Source: Lasioglossum baleicum
Taxonomy: Eukaryota; Arthropoda; Insecta; Hymenoptera; Halictidae
DNA length: 64,000 nucleotides
Direction of reading: 5' to 3'
Assembly (NCBI RefSeq): GCF_051020765.1
Contig: NC_134929.1
Coordinates: 23,884,135 to 23,948,134 of the forward strand
A program made the translations under genes and the position numbers. The number at the start of each line of letters is the position of its first letter. Position 1 is the first letter of the stretch. The notes under the pieces were generated by a model. The model worked only from the letters and a program-made list of their open reading frames with translations. It was not told the origin of the DNA and ran no database searches. Positions 47,402 to 58,437 of the stretch are shown piece after piece.

Positions 47402-47622
47402 TTAACCCTTTGGACTAGAAGCAATTTTAATTCCGAAATCAAGATGTATCTTTCAATCTAGAAGATTTCTATTCCATATATGTAATCTTTTTTACGCTAT
47501 TCATATGGAATTGAACCTGTTCTCTCGTATGACATTTTAGTTTTTAGCAATTTCTAGAGTACAGAAGAATTAAATAATTTACAAACTGTTTCAAATAATG
47601 ATGTGGCAATTTTTAACTTAAC
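47402..47622 (+). mobile_element. TTAA-site MITE, family B, truncated copy
   Basis: Starts TTAACCCTTTGGACTAGAAG and runs parallel to the next copy through ACGCTATTCATATGGAA-type and AATAATG...CAATTTTTA sequence. It then stops where the next copy begins, so the right end is lost. Confidence 0.65.
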
Positions 47623-47867
47623 TTAACCCTTTGCGCTCGGAGTTACTTTCATTCCAGAAGGACATTTTTCTTCTGACCTAGAATACTTCCATTTTATAGG
47701 ATTTTTGTTATTCTATGCGTATGAAACTGATCTGGTTTACACGTAAAATACTTGAAATATTTAGTAACTTATTAAGTACAAATTTGATAATGTACAAAAT
47801 AATTTAAATAATGGTATAACAATTTTTAGCGGCGCCTCAGAGTCGCCGCTCGAGTGCAAAGGGTTAA
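47623..47867 (+). mobile_element. TTAA-site MITE, family B copy 2
   Basis: Begins TTAACCCTTTGCGCTCGGAG and ends CGCTCGAGTGCAAAGGGTTAA-type sequence, matching the 15315-15569 copy. Its final TTAA (47864-47867) is also the first TTAA of the next MITE. Confidence 0.8.
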
Positions 47868-48071
47868 CACATTACCGATCGGTGATTATTGCATAATTTT
47901 GAAAAATCTATGGTACATGGCTACACACTTTTTAACGGAACCTTCAATAGCAACGGCAATTTTCATTGTGAACTAACAAGTCACCCTCAATAACGTGATC
48001 TAATAGTTTCATTTAAGATTGCAATGCTTTCTTTTGGTACAGCACAATTATTGAAAATCGTAAAGTGTTAA
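47864..48071 (+). mobile_element. TTAA-site MITE, family A copy 4
   Basis: Begins TTAACACATTACCGATCGG. Ends GTAAAGTGTTAA but lacks about 26 bp of the right end found in the other copies, including the CCTATTAATAGG palindrome. Confidence 0.8.
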
Positions 48072-48718
48072 AAACGCGTCAATTTGTGTAAGTGGTTCAG
48101 CTTAATCGCTCACTGTAGGTTCGCTCCCGAAGCCAGTTCGGATTTCCGACAACCGAGGTTCTACAGAAGTATCTAGTCCAGTTGTTAGTTTCCTACTTTC
48201 CCTGACTGTTCCCTGCGTGTTGCGACGAAACGCATCCGAGCCCTGTCGAATCAGCATCGTCCCATGGAAACAGCGATTGCCGGAGGTGGTGAATCGCGAG
48301 GAGGCGTTTGCGGACGAGATCGAAAGCGTCGAAGAGCACCGTGGCCGTGAGAATAAATGAGGGGATCGATGCTCGCCGCAATAGTTGAAACCTTCCGGGA
48401 CTCGAAACGGATGGAGCTCTCTCACAGTCCGCCTCGCTTCACGCTTGGTTACCGTTGGTCGGACCCTCTCGAGGGAGGAAGGACCTGGCTCTCATCGCGA
48501 TCGAGCCACTGAACTGGCAACACGATTCCGTGATGCAACCGAGACCTCTCGAACCCGCAACCAAAATACCGCGGAACCGAGTTCTCCGCGTGTCCTCTTA
48601 ACTGCACGCGACCATTCACTTTTGAAACAACCATCGTAACGTCCCTAAACATCCGACAAACGAGATATTCACACACCGTGTTCGAATTTGACCAATTCTA
48701 ATCGACCTGTCCTTTTTG

Positions 48719-49089
48719 TTAACCCTTTCGCTGCTATTCCATAATCTTTTATAGCGATCCACGGTCGCGTTAAGACGGCAATCCAAGTAAAGCGGAACCA
48801 TCAGAAAGCTGCAGCGCGAAATGACCCAGATTTGTTCGAATGACACCGATTAGGCTACCAGCCTCGAAAAGAGATACAACCTTGGCTGATCGTCGTCGCC
48901 TTAGCGTGAAAAGGACGATCCAAATCTTATTATCTAAAAAAAATAACAACTTGTTAATCTTGTAAAAACATCTGCGATTTTCATTCGACAAAATTGTTAT
49001 TGGAATCCGTGAGTAGTCGTCTGTATTCAAGTTTCATATTTCATCGAGTTGTTATCGAATATTTGTTTTCCTTAATGCGAGAGGGTTAA
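48719..49089. mobile_element. Candidate TTAA-site MITE
   Basis: TTAACCCTTTCGCTGC at the left and, inverted, TTAACCCTCTCGCATTAAGG at the right. The match is only about 12 bp, and there is no second copy in the window except a similar end at 63917. Confidence 0.45.
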
Positions 49090-49786
49090 GAGTCGATCAA
49101 GGCAGTGTCAGTCCGGGATAAAAGTCGTGGGTCGTCGTTTTCCAAGCGAGAAGTTCGAACGGACAAAACGGCGAAGGGAAAACGAAGGGTTGAAGACGGG
49201 GAGCGATTCGCGCGATTCTTCGAGATGCTCGGCCGTGTTGATTGCCGGTAAATTAATCATAACGAGAGAGAAAGACAGAGAGCAGAAAAAAGGAAACGTG
49301 TTTTTAGAAACCTATAGCGGATTATAGATGTCGCATAATATATTTTTGTACGTTCGCAATGTGTGCGTATTTGTGGCGAATGTGTCGAGCACCGTCGAAG
49401 ATCGGCGACGAGGGAACGGAAAAGGAGAAAGAGAGGAAGAGAGAGAGAGAGAGGAAGGTATGTAATAGGGGTGGGTGGTTAAGCGGCAGATGGGAAGAAA
49501 CGAAGGTTTCCTGTTCCGGTTTGTTGAGAGCGAGGTGCGAACGTGATACGGTTCGGAGATGTCTTTGTTCGGGGCGATTCCTCGCGATCAGGTCCGACTA
49601 CGGCCGACACAAAGGAACCGACATACATATACCGGCGTACGATAATTCACTCGAGACGATATTAGCGGCGCGCGAGGACTCTGTGTGTAATCAAGAGAGA
49701 AAACAATGAAAACAAAAAGTTAAACTCTCCCCGGGCCCAACTAATGTTACTTTATGAGATGAAGAAAAAAGAAAGGTGTGAAACGG

Positions 49787-49791
<5 letters not shown>

Positions 49792-49852
<61 letters not shown>
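49792..49852. repeat. (GA)n microsatellite
   Basis: About 30 uninterrupted GA units. Confidence 0.95.
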
Positions 49853-49853
<1 letters not shown>

Positions 49854-51609
49854 GACTAAAGTGAGATGACGCGAAAGAGACGCGTGCGATCGAGCGAGAG
49901 AATCCGTGGAGAAAGAGAGAACAAAAGTGTGAGAAAGTGATCGCGCGTGTGTGTGTGTGTGTGTGTATGTGCTTGATTGTACTATGCGTGTCTCTGTGTG
50001 TGAGACGTCGTGCATGCGTTCAACGGGCGTGGGTGAGAGAGAATGCCAAAGAAAGCCAGGTAGTACGATTGAGAGCACTATTTTTAACTTGGAACAAAAG
50101 TAATTACTCCAGATATTGTTGCATGCCTAGTTATCGTATTATAGTCGTTGAAGAAAGCAAGCGAGGTTTTAAACACCGGTGAAATAATACACGATTGTAA
50201 CGAACTAACGATTTAAAGGAAACGCAGAAACCCGATCTTTTCGGTCGGTCGTCTCTTAGACCGTAAGCGGTATACACGTATTGATTATTATTGTACACGT
50301 ATATCTCATTACGTCTATGAATTATTATTATTATTCCCATGATTGCAATTACTACGGCGTTGTGTAAAGCACGCTAGTATCGGTCGGTGGGAAAAGAACG
50401 ATGAGGAAAGTATACATGTAGAGATATACGAGGAGCAAGGTTGAAAACGGAGACTTTGAGTATCGGGAAAATACCAGTCCAATTGTTTTGTTTTTCTACG
50501 GAACGCTTTGAAAAATGTATCTATGGTTATGACAGTCGTCGAGATCGGGGGCCTCGTCGTCGGAAACGACGACCAGCATCGGAGGTGACGAGGTGCGGTA
50601 AACTGTATATCAGATTTGCCAATTCGTTCGGAAAGATCCTCGCCGACGCGACGTGGGGACAATATGGCCGATCATGAGCTGCGAGCTTCATCGGCTACCG
50701 TTTCTGTCTATCGTCTTTCGATTTCATCTTCCTTCGTCCGAAAGGAAAGCGTCGAGGATCGCGCGCGACAACCTTGGGGACGGGCATCGAGCTTAAAACG
50801 GTTTGGCGAAACCGACAACTGACAAATCGCGAACCCTTCGGGATCCTGGTTGACAGGATATCCCGACGAGACGGGGCACTACACTCGTGAACGTATCGCG
50901 AGATCAATCCCCGCGATGCGATTTTTAGAAACCGTCGTTGGTGCGGGGCAATAAAACCACGAGCACGAACCTGGACCAAAAGACAAACCTTGTTACACAC
51001 TTTTCAATAATCGCTTTCGATCGAGAAGTAGCTACGGTAAGGACTCTTATACTACTACGATTCACCGACGCGACGCGACGGCTAGACGGCAAACGCTCGC
51101 GCAATCTTCGGGAATGGTATCGTCTTCTCCCTGATCCTGCGAACAGTTTCTTTCAACCGTTCTCCGATTCGCCAACGTCGGTCATTGGTCGAACAGACAG
51201 ACACTAACACACACACACACTCGTCGAGGAACGCGCGTCCTCTGTTCGCTTTCTAGAATAGGAGCACGCTTTCCGAGACCGTTTAACGCGAGAGCGTCTC
51301 GCTCCCTCTTATTTTCGACGACTGCTAACTGTCATTTTACGATTTTACTACATCAGGAATATGGTCCTCGATTCTGTGAGAATCGGCCCACCATTTTGAA
51401 ACTTTGAAGGAAATATTTTTTAATATCTAGATTATATCAAACAAACAAACAAACAAAAAAAAAAGTGAACTAAACTAATCGAGTTAGAAAATTATTCTTG
51501 TATTTTCGTGACTACGTAGAGTGTACTGGAAAACTCCTCTCTGCATTCTTCGTGTCGTCCGTGTGTACAATTTATCCCTTGCAGAACGCGATCGTCGTGA
51601 AAACGATAC

Positions 51610-51615
51610 CGAGAG

Positions 51616-51702
<87 letters not shown>
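51610..51702. repeat. (GA)n grading into (GTGAGA)n
   Basis: A pure GA run, followed by five GTGAGA units. Confidence 0.95.
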
Positions 51703-51703
<1 letters not shown>

Positions 51704-54002
51704 ACACGTCAGTAGCCGTGCGTGGCAGCAGCTATTAAACAGCTGTTCCACCGGGTGAAAGGACTTTAAGGACGTGGAATCCGCGGGAAACGGAGAGGAG
51801 AGGAGCACACAGCGAGGATCTATAGAAAGGTTTGGGCCGAGGAGATCGAGTACGTCCGACCAAACGGGGTCCTCCAGTGGAAACTGACAAATCAAAGTAA
51901 ACCGTCGACGGGGGCAGTCCTCGTCGGCGACGTTGTTTCTTTTGCAATCAAACGTTTTGTATCGGGAACGCTCGAGACTGGCAGATGGACGAATAAAACG
52001 GCTCGATGATCGCTGTCCCCCGTTTTCACAAGTAAACTCTCTCTCTCTCTATCTCTCTCTCTCTCTCGAGGCCGGGTTTTCGGTGAAATCGTGGAGATCG
52101 GCTGGCTTTCGGTTCCCGCAATGTCCTCCCAGCAGACATTGTCGGGAACATCTGGGCGTCGTTGTCTCACGAAGGTCGAACAAGGTCCGCTTTGTTTTCA
52201 GTTCGCGGGAAGAGCGGAAAGAGCAGACTCGCGCTCGCGAAAGAGAGCACAACGAGGAGAGAGGAAACGGCGGGACGCATCGATCGCCGTGTCCACGATT
52301 CATTTCTTCGCTCACAGTCCTTTCTCGTTGCGATGAACACCGGAAGACTGGAATGAGGATGTATGCGTCTGCGCACATCATACGAATACGTACCGTGGCT
52401 CGCAAAACTAATGGAACGCCGCCGTTGAAGCTCCCGACAATCAAATTACACGTGTCAGACTTCGGATTTGAATGTAACGTTGCTACCTTAAACATTCGAA
52501 TCAGTGCACCAGCGTTGTTTCCGAATGGTTAACGCATTTCGCCCTTCTCTCACTTTGATTATGGTGTTAACTCTCGTACGTCAATAACCCTGGTATCCTC
52601 TTTCAAATTGGTGACCGGCAGCAACATTATCGCGTAGATCATTATGTCCTTGGATGGACAGATATATTTTATCAATTTCACATTGAACATCGCAAACAAT
52701 TTTGGTTATTGTTATAAAATTGTAATTTGAAGGTCAACCACCTCAAGAGAGGTTCAGTACGTACACCTTCCCGAAAAACATTCAATTTGTATCTTTTAGC
52801 AATTGCATCATTGTTTTCAGAACTGCGGTCCAACACACACCTCTTTTGATTGTTGAAAATTCTAGCGAACGGTCAGAATATTTTCGTGAGCCATTAGTAC
52901 GTATTTAGAAGTATATGAGTGTACATAGGCGCATACGTGTAAATATATTCGCGTGTGTCGAGGAGGAAGGGTGACCGAAGGGCGAACTAGGTTATCCGTA
53001 GAATCCGTTGATTATACAGCCACGTAGTTACGGTGTGTGTCGTTAAAGTTAAGGTACATTTCATAGGATTAGATGTCGTTCGTTTTTAAGGTTTAGCTTT
53101 ACGGGGTTGGGCGCGAGCGTCACGGGTTGCGTTACGATGAAAGGTTTGGTGAAAAGCCCGTGGTGGTCGGGGATGAGGTTCTCAGAATAGCGAACGGGAC
53201 GGGCCGTTATTTATGCTGTAGGTGGTGTAGGGATAAAGAAGGAAGAACGAACCGCAAGTTTCCAGTATTCTACGATGTTTGTAAACGTAAACGTGATTGT
53301 ATCCGTTTCCCCCCCCCACCCCCTCCTCCCTGAATGGCTCTTATTTTTTTTATCTGGACGCCCAGAGTGAAAAAGAGAAAGAGAAAGTGAGTTTTTTCTT
53401 GGTGATCGAGTCGTTGTGGTGTAGATTTATCTATTGATTAAGGACGTTCGAGGACTGAACGATTGAAAGTGTGGTTGCCCGCGTTCTATGGTGCAGAGGC
53501 GTACGGCGAAAGTCAACCGGAATTGTACTTAAAACACCGCGTATATTCTATCCGCAGTCATTTTCATAGTACATATTGTTTTCTCGCGATTCTTCATTAT
53601 CTCATTTCATTCCTTTCAAGTTTCCTCATTTGCTTTGTTGGCGAATTTGCCCGGTGCCGCTCGCCATATTGTTGTTTAGGGTACCGAAAAGGAGGACGGT
53701 GTATGCACGCGTATTGCACACGATTGAATGTCTAGTCATGGTCTCTTTGTAATTCATTGGTTCGCGCGTTGGCGTGCATGCGTCGCCGGTCGGTACGGAG
53801 TCGTTGAGGACGCGGTCCCATCTCGAATCATCTAAGTCAAGTCATCGGGCGAAGACGTCCGCGCGAGTACACGCACGCGACCGTACAAGAGATACAATAA
53901 CGACTCGGGATGATGACGCGTCGCACGATGATCGAGCAGCTCTGTCTCTCTCGAGGATCGTGTGTATACGCGTATTTACGTACGACGTTTCGTGTACCGT
54001 CG

Positions 54003-55042
54003 TACAGTGGGCTAGAAACCGATCGTTTTGTACAAAAATCTGCCGACAACTCAGTTTTTCATCGATTCAATTGGAATTTTTGTGCTGCGCTAAGATCGTT
54101 AACTCTCACAATCAAGAATCCTTATCTACAAAGCCCAATAACTCCGATACTTCATCCGCCCATACCATAAATTTGCATGTCCCAGCTGAGTTGCCGACAC
54201 TTCTTAACCCTAAACCCTAAACCGCAACATTTTAAACTGTAAATCTGGCCCTGAGAATTACCAATTGAATAGAATTACATTCGGCACTTATGAGATTCAC
54301 CATTAATTTATTGATCCAACAGCAGCGTGTTCGCTTCTTGAGAAAGAACTTCCTTGTGCTTGCCATCCTTTATTCTTAGAGAGCTTATAAGTGGATCGGA
54401 TGATAATAACATATGCCGTATAATGTCTATATTTGTCTTTTTGCGGCAACACATTCGGGAGTTTTCAGCTCGTGATTTCCCGAAGACTTTATTATTTGCC
54501 TCTTGTGACTCTTCTGAATACAAACCAATTGGCAGTTCGAATGTAGCAAGTACTTCACTTCCATGTTGCAGTACCTTATGAACTGATGGAGGTAGTTTAC
54601 ACCATGGATAAATTTTAATGCACAATTTAGCCGTCTCCGAACAATATTCTTTGAATTTCACAGAATCAGCTTTCTTGTCACATGTAATTACCTGAAGAAT
54701 GTTATGCAATCTTGTGATAATAACCGCGTTTAATCCAGTCACTGCAGCAACTGATTCGGCTTTTCTAAAGACAGTTCGGGCCACGTTCCCAGTATTTGAT
54801 GTACCAGCTCCCTGTTTGACAATATCAACTGTGATTGATAGCTTTTTCAAGGAATTTTGCGTATCGGAGTTATTGGGCATTGTAGATAAGGATTCTTGAT
54901 TGTGAGAGTTAACGATTTTTGCGCAGCACGTCTCAAAGTATAGTCCTTCACGAACATTTAAAAAAAAATTCCAATTGAATCGATGAAAAACTGAGTTGTC
55001 GGCAGATTTTTGTCCAAAAAGATCGGTTTCTCGTCCACTGTG
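54003..55042 (-). mobile_element. Transib-like transposon with RSS-like ends, internally deleted
   Basis: 1040 bp flanked on both sides by CGTCG (53998-54002 and 55043-55047), a GC-rich 5-bp target duplication as reported for Transib. Each end reads heptamer, 22-bp spacer, nonamer. Right: CACAGTG (55036-55042) and ACAAAAATC (55005-55013, minus strand). Left: TACAGTG (54003-54009) and ACAAAAATC (54032-54040). The inverted similarity continues inward to 54150 on the left and 54861 on the right, with an extra segment of about 35 bp in the right arm. The element encodes the C-terminal part of a RAG1-related transposase on the minus strand. Full Transibs are about 3-4 kb, so most of the coding region is deleted. 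Confidence 0.85.
54308..54900 (-). pseudogene. Transib transposase C-terminal fragment (RAG1-related)
   Basis: The open frame runs from outside the element (55075) through the right terminal repeat; the transposase-like part is about the last 190 residues. Recognisable blocks are SNTGNVARTVFRKAE, KFKEYCSETAKLCIKIYPW, LPPSVHKVLQHG, LPIGLYSEESQEANNKVF and LLSSDPLISSLRIKDGK. The same order of blocks (HK.L.H, IG..SE...E..NK, then a final helix) is found near the end of the RAG1 core. The Glu of QEANNK (codon 54500-54502) would match the catalytic Glu. The DNA-binding part and the two catalytic Asp residues are missing, so it cannot act alone. The comparison is from memory. Confidence 0.8.
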
Positions 55043-55047
55043 CGTCG

Positions 55048-58000
55048 TGATGTCGTCGACCCAATTAATCATCATCGTGTAATCGCTATTTATTATCTAC
55101 TATTAAATTATTTTATCACGCTCATCATCGTCATCGTCATTATCGTCATTATCATCCCCCATCGTCGTGATTGTCGCTAATATTATTAGTCGCATTATTA
55201 AATGACGGTTTTTCAGGATCGGTCAGCAATGATACTTGCCAAATATCATCTTTTTTATTGAAGAATTTTTGCTATTATCATATTATTATTATTATTATCA
55301 ATATTACCAACTATTAAATACTATTATTATTATTCGTGATTATATCGTCTTTATTGAGACTATTGCCATTGGCGAGCATTTAGTATTGTAGTATTCTATT
55401 GACGAGTATTTATGAATTTTGCCTATTTATTACACGGATTTGCCGGTATCCCCTCGATACCTCTTGTACTTAGAGTTGTAATTTCTATTGAGATATTGAT
55501 GCATTGGCGATTTATTATTGTCGCTATTATTAACTATTGTCATTATTACGATATTTTCCATTATTATTACTATTATTGCTAATATTTGCCGCCGGTTACT
55601 ATTGTGATCGGTGAACGTGTCGCCGTCATCTTCGCGATCGTCAGTCATTCTTATTAACGTCTCTATTTATATTCCACGTAAAAATTCAACTCATATCTAT
55701 TTGCTAATCGATGTAATTGCGAATTGAAGATACCAAAAAGAAGACCCATATGTAATCCACGCGCGAGCGCGTATGTGTATACGTATACATGAGAGAACGC
55801 ATGTATGTGTATATGCATATACATATATTTATATATATTTATATATATATATATATATATATACATGCGTATATGGAGAAAAAACGCATACACTAAAGTA
55901 ATATATTATATATGTATATATACATATAAATATATACACATATTAATATAAATACTGTATTATTACATATTATTACGATTATTACGATCATCGAACCTGA
56001 TCATCATTACATATTGCTATTATTGTATTATTATTATCATCAACACATTATCATTACCATTTATTATTATTATTACTGCATAGATTATTGAACTAGGGTT
56101 TTATCAAGGAAGTTAAATATGTGTGTGTATACGGTGGAGTGCACGGATGAGACACGTTGTTTGACAAGTTATACGAAAAAAAACGCAGAGAAAGGGAAAA
56201 AATAAAATACAAAAAAATATTGGGGGAGAGAATGCGAGAGAGAGAGAGAGAGAAAGAGAGAGAAAGAGTGGAGATGCAGAGAAAGGGGTTGAAAATAAAA
56301 AAAATAGTTAGTTCGCGCGGCTGTCGCGGTCCGGTTGAGAATATATATGTATTTTTTTAAATTTTAAACGGTAACAAAGAATAAAAAAAAAGAGAGAGAG
56401 AAAGAAACGGAGAGAAGAGAAAAAAAAATACGAGACCTGTGCGCACGGTATCGAGTGTGAGATTGAAAGCACGGGGAGAAGGGGGGTTGGGGGCGCGACG
56501 ACGATTTGTAATAAAACCTGGGAACAGAAATCTATTTGTAGGTTGTACTTACTATTTATTATAGCGATCGATATATTATTTTTTCTATTATTGCTATTAC
56601 CATTATTGCTATTATCATTATTATTATTAATATTATTATTATTACCTATTACTTATTACGATTATAATATACGAGAGGTGTGATCGAAAAGAAACTGGAC
56701 TCTGCTAGGCTCCTTGCGACGCTATCGGTCATCAAATCTGATGACTTCGCTGTGGTCACTTCTCTGCGCCTTATCAGTCTGCCAATGTTCATCGAACTGC
56801 ATGATCGCGTGGCTCTGCGATTCGACAATGTAGCTACCCGAAAATGGAAAGGAGCCAGACTAAATTCGAAATGGTTCTATCAATCAGCCAACAAGGACTT
56901 CAATTTCCTTCGTAGCAATTCCCTTCTGAATTAATGTAACGATTCCAACAATCCCCGAACTAGTTGTTGGAAATCATTTTCTTCGAGTCTTCGCGTCTGT
57001 TGCGATTCAACGCGGACTCCTCTACAGTGTCGAAGCTTCGTGCTTTGAATTCCAATTTTACTTTTCGAAACAAGAAGAAGTTACAAGGAATAGTCACGCT
57101 GAAGCAGTTCGAATGTCTCTCAAACAGATCTTTGCAATTTGACGAAACATTTCACGTCCACGTTTTCTCAAGTCGAGCGCTTTTTTTCAAGCCACGCGAA
57201 CACGGCTCTACTAAATTGTTTACAACACGTATCGAAACAGCTCGATTAGATTTGACAAACTGATACACAAGGATACAAAGACGCGATCAGTAATGGCATC
57301 ATACTTATACCTTCGCAAGGAGACTGAGTCCGGTTTCTTTTACGTCATCAGGACCATCATCGCGGAAATTGCGCCGTGGAAGAATCGAACTTCCGTCTCC
57401 TCTGGAACGTCTACCGATGATCATGCGTCCACGAAATTTCTCGCGTTCGTCGACGAACCGGAGTCGATACACTTCTCTCACGAAAAACGTAATAAACGTT
57501 CGATCGTCGTTGACGCGACGTAACCAAGAAGTTTTGTATTTAGTATCTATTTTCTGTTATGTGCCAAAAAAAAGGAACCCGGAGCGTTTCACGCACACAC
57601 ACAGACTACGAAAACAAACAAACAAAAAATGGTTTCCGCATCAGCATCAGTTCGTTTCTCCCCCGGATGGACATTGTCGACGCCACGATCGAACGCCGGC
57701 GAACAACCACCGCAGACTTGCTTCGACTACTTACAATTAGTTCGTACCGTTGGTGACTAGATAAGACAAATTTTGTATCGGTATTTTTGACCGTTTTATG
57801 TAAAGTTACCAAATATATTTTTCTTAAATTAATGGCCGCTTATCGTTCTTTTTCTTTCCGGGCGTCTCACGATATTCGACGATACTCTCCCGGTTGTTGG
57901 CTGGATCGTTTCACTGGAACGGTCGTGCGTGTTCGAGACGTGGAATCGATTGTTTTCTTTATTATCCCGTATCGTCGTTGTTGTTTGTAACCGATCGTTG

Positions 58001-58260
58001 TTGGATCACGGACATTCATGCGGAAAAGGATCTCTCAAACTAAACAATCTGATTTCAAACGAAAACTATCAGTTCGATTACAAAACGATGATTCGGTCGA
58101 GAACGAATTGAAAATGCATAAATGTTTGTAGTCCGGCGATAGCGTTTCGATAAATTGTTGCTCGAGTCGTAACTTCACCTATCATCGATCTTCCGAACAA
58201 ACGTCGGTTCTCGAAAATAAGTGAAACGAAACACGGAAAGTAGACACTGATTTGTCTTCT
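55048..58260. other. Gene-free AT-rich stretch with ATT/TATA repeats
   Basis: Interrupted ATT/CAT repeats at 55110-55340 and 56560-56650, an AT run at 55837-55864, and GA at 56236-56270. The short open frames lack domains. Confidence 0.4.
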
Positions 58261-58437
58261 CTAAGGGTGCAGTTATAGTGGAGCGGCGAGCATCGATGAT
58301 AGCGGCGCGGTGAGAACAAACATTCGTGACAACATTTCGACACATACTGAAGAAAAAGTACATATGTATTTTCTTTGTTTTTCTTTTTTTTTCACCGCAC
58401 AGCTCACCTCGCTGCTCCACTATAACTTTACACTAAG
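58261..58437. mobile_element. Short MITE with GTTATAGTGGAGC ends
   Basis: GGTGCAGTTATAGTGGAGCG at the left and, inverted, AAAGTTATAGTGGAGCAGCG at the right, with about 25 bp of end similarity in a 177-bp unit. No clear target duplication. Confidence 0.55.

Larger units (their letters stand above)
47016..48166. mobile_element. Pogo/Tigger-like element enclosing a TTAA MITE array
   Basis: CAGTAAAACCTCGATTGTCG at the left and, inverted, CTGTAGAACCTCGGTTGTCG at the right. Ends of this CAGT...ACCTCG type are typical of pogo/Tigger elements. TA precedes the left end; the right flank is not TA. There is no transposase: the interior is about 385 bp of unrecognised DNA plus three MITEs. The class is inference from the ends. 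Confidence 0.5.
49090..53997. other. Gene-free stretch rich in GA microsatellites
   Basis: GA tracts at 49792-49852 and 51610-51702 (the second grading into GTGAGA), GT at 49947-49966, CT at 52038-52068, and a C/T run at 53310-53330. The 148- and 199-codon frames around 52.0-52.5 kb oppose each other and have no domain. No exon recognised. Confidence 0.4.

Noticed and set aside
54206..54224. CCCTAAACCCTAAACC, telomere-like
   Set aside because: Only two to three units, inside the Transib-like element, and not the insect TTAGG unit; likely chance.
57355..57410. GAATCGAAC-containing sequence suggestive of a tRNA T-arm
   Set aside because: No matching acceptor, D-arm or anticodon stem could be built around it.
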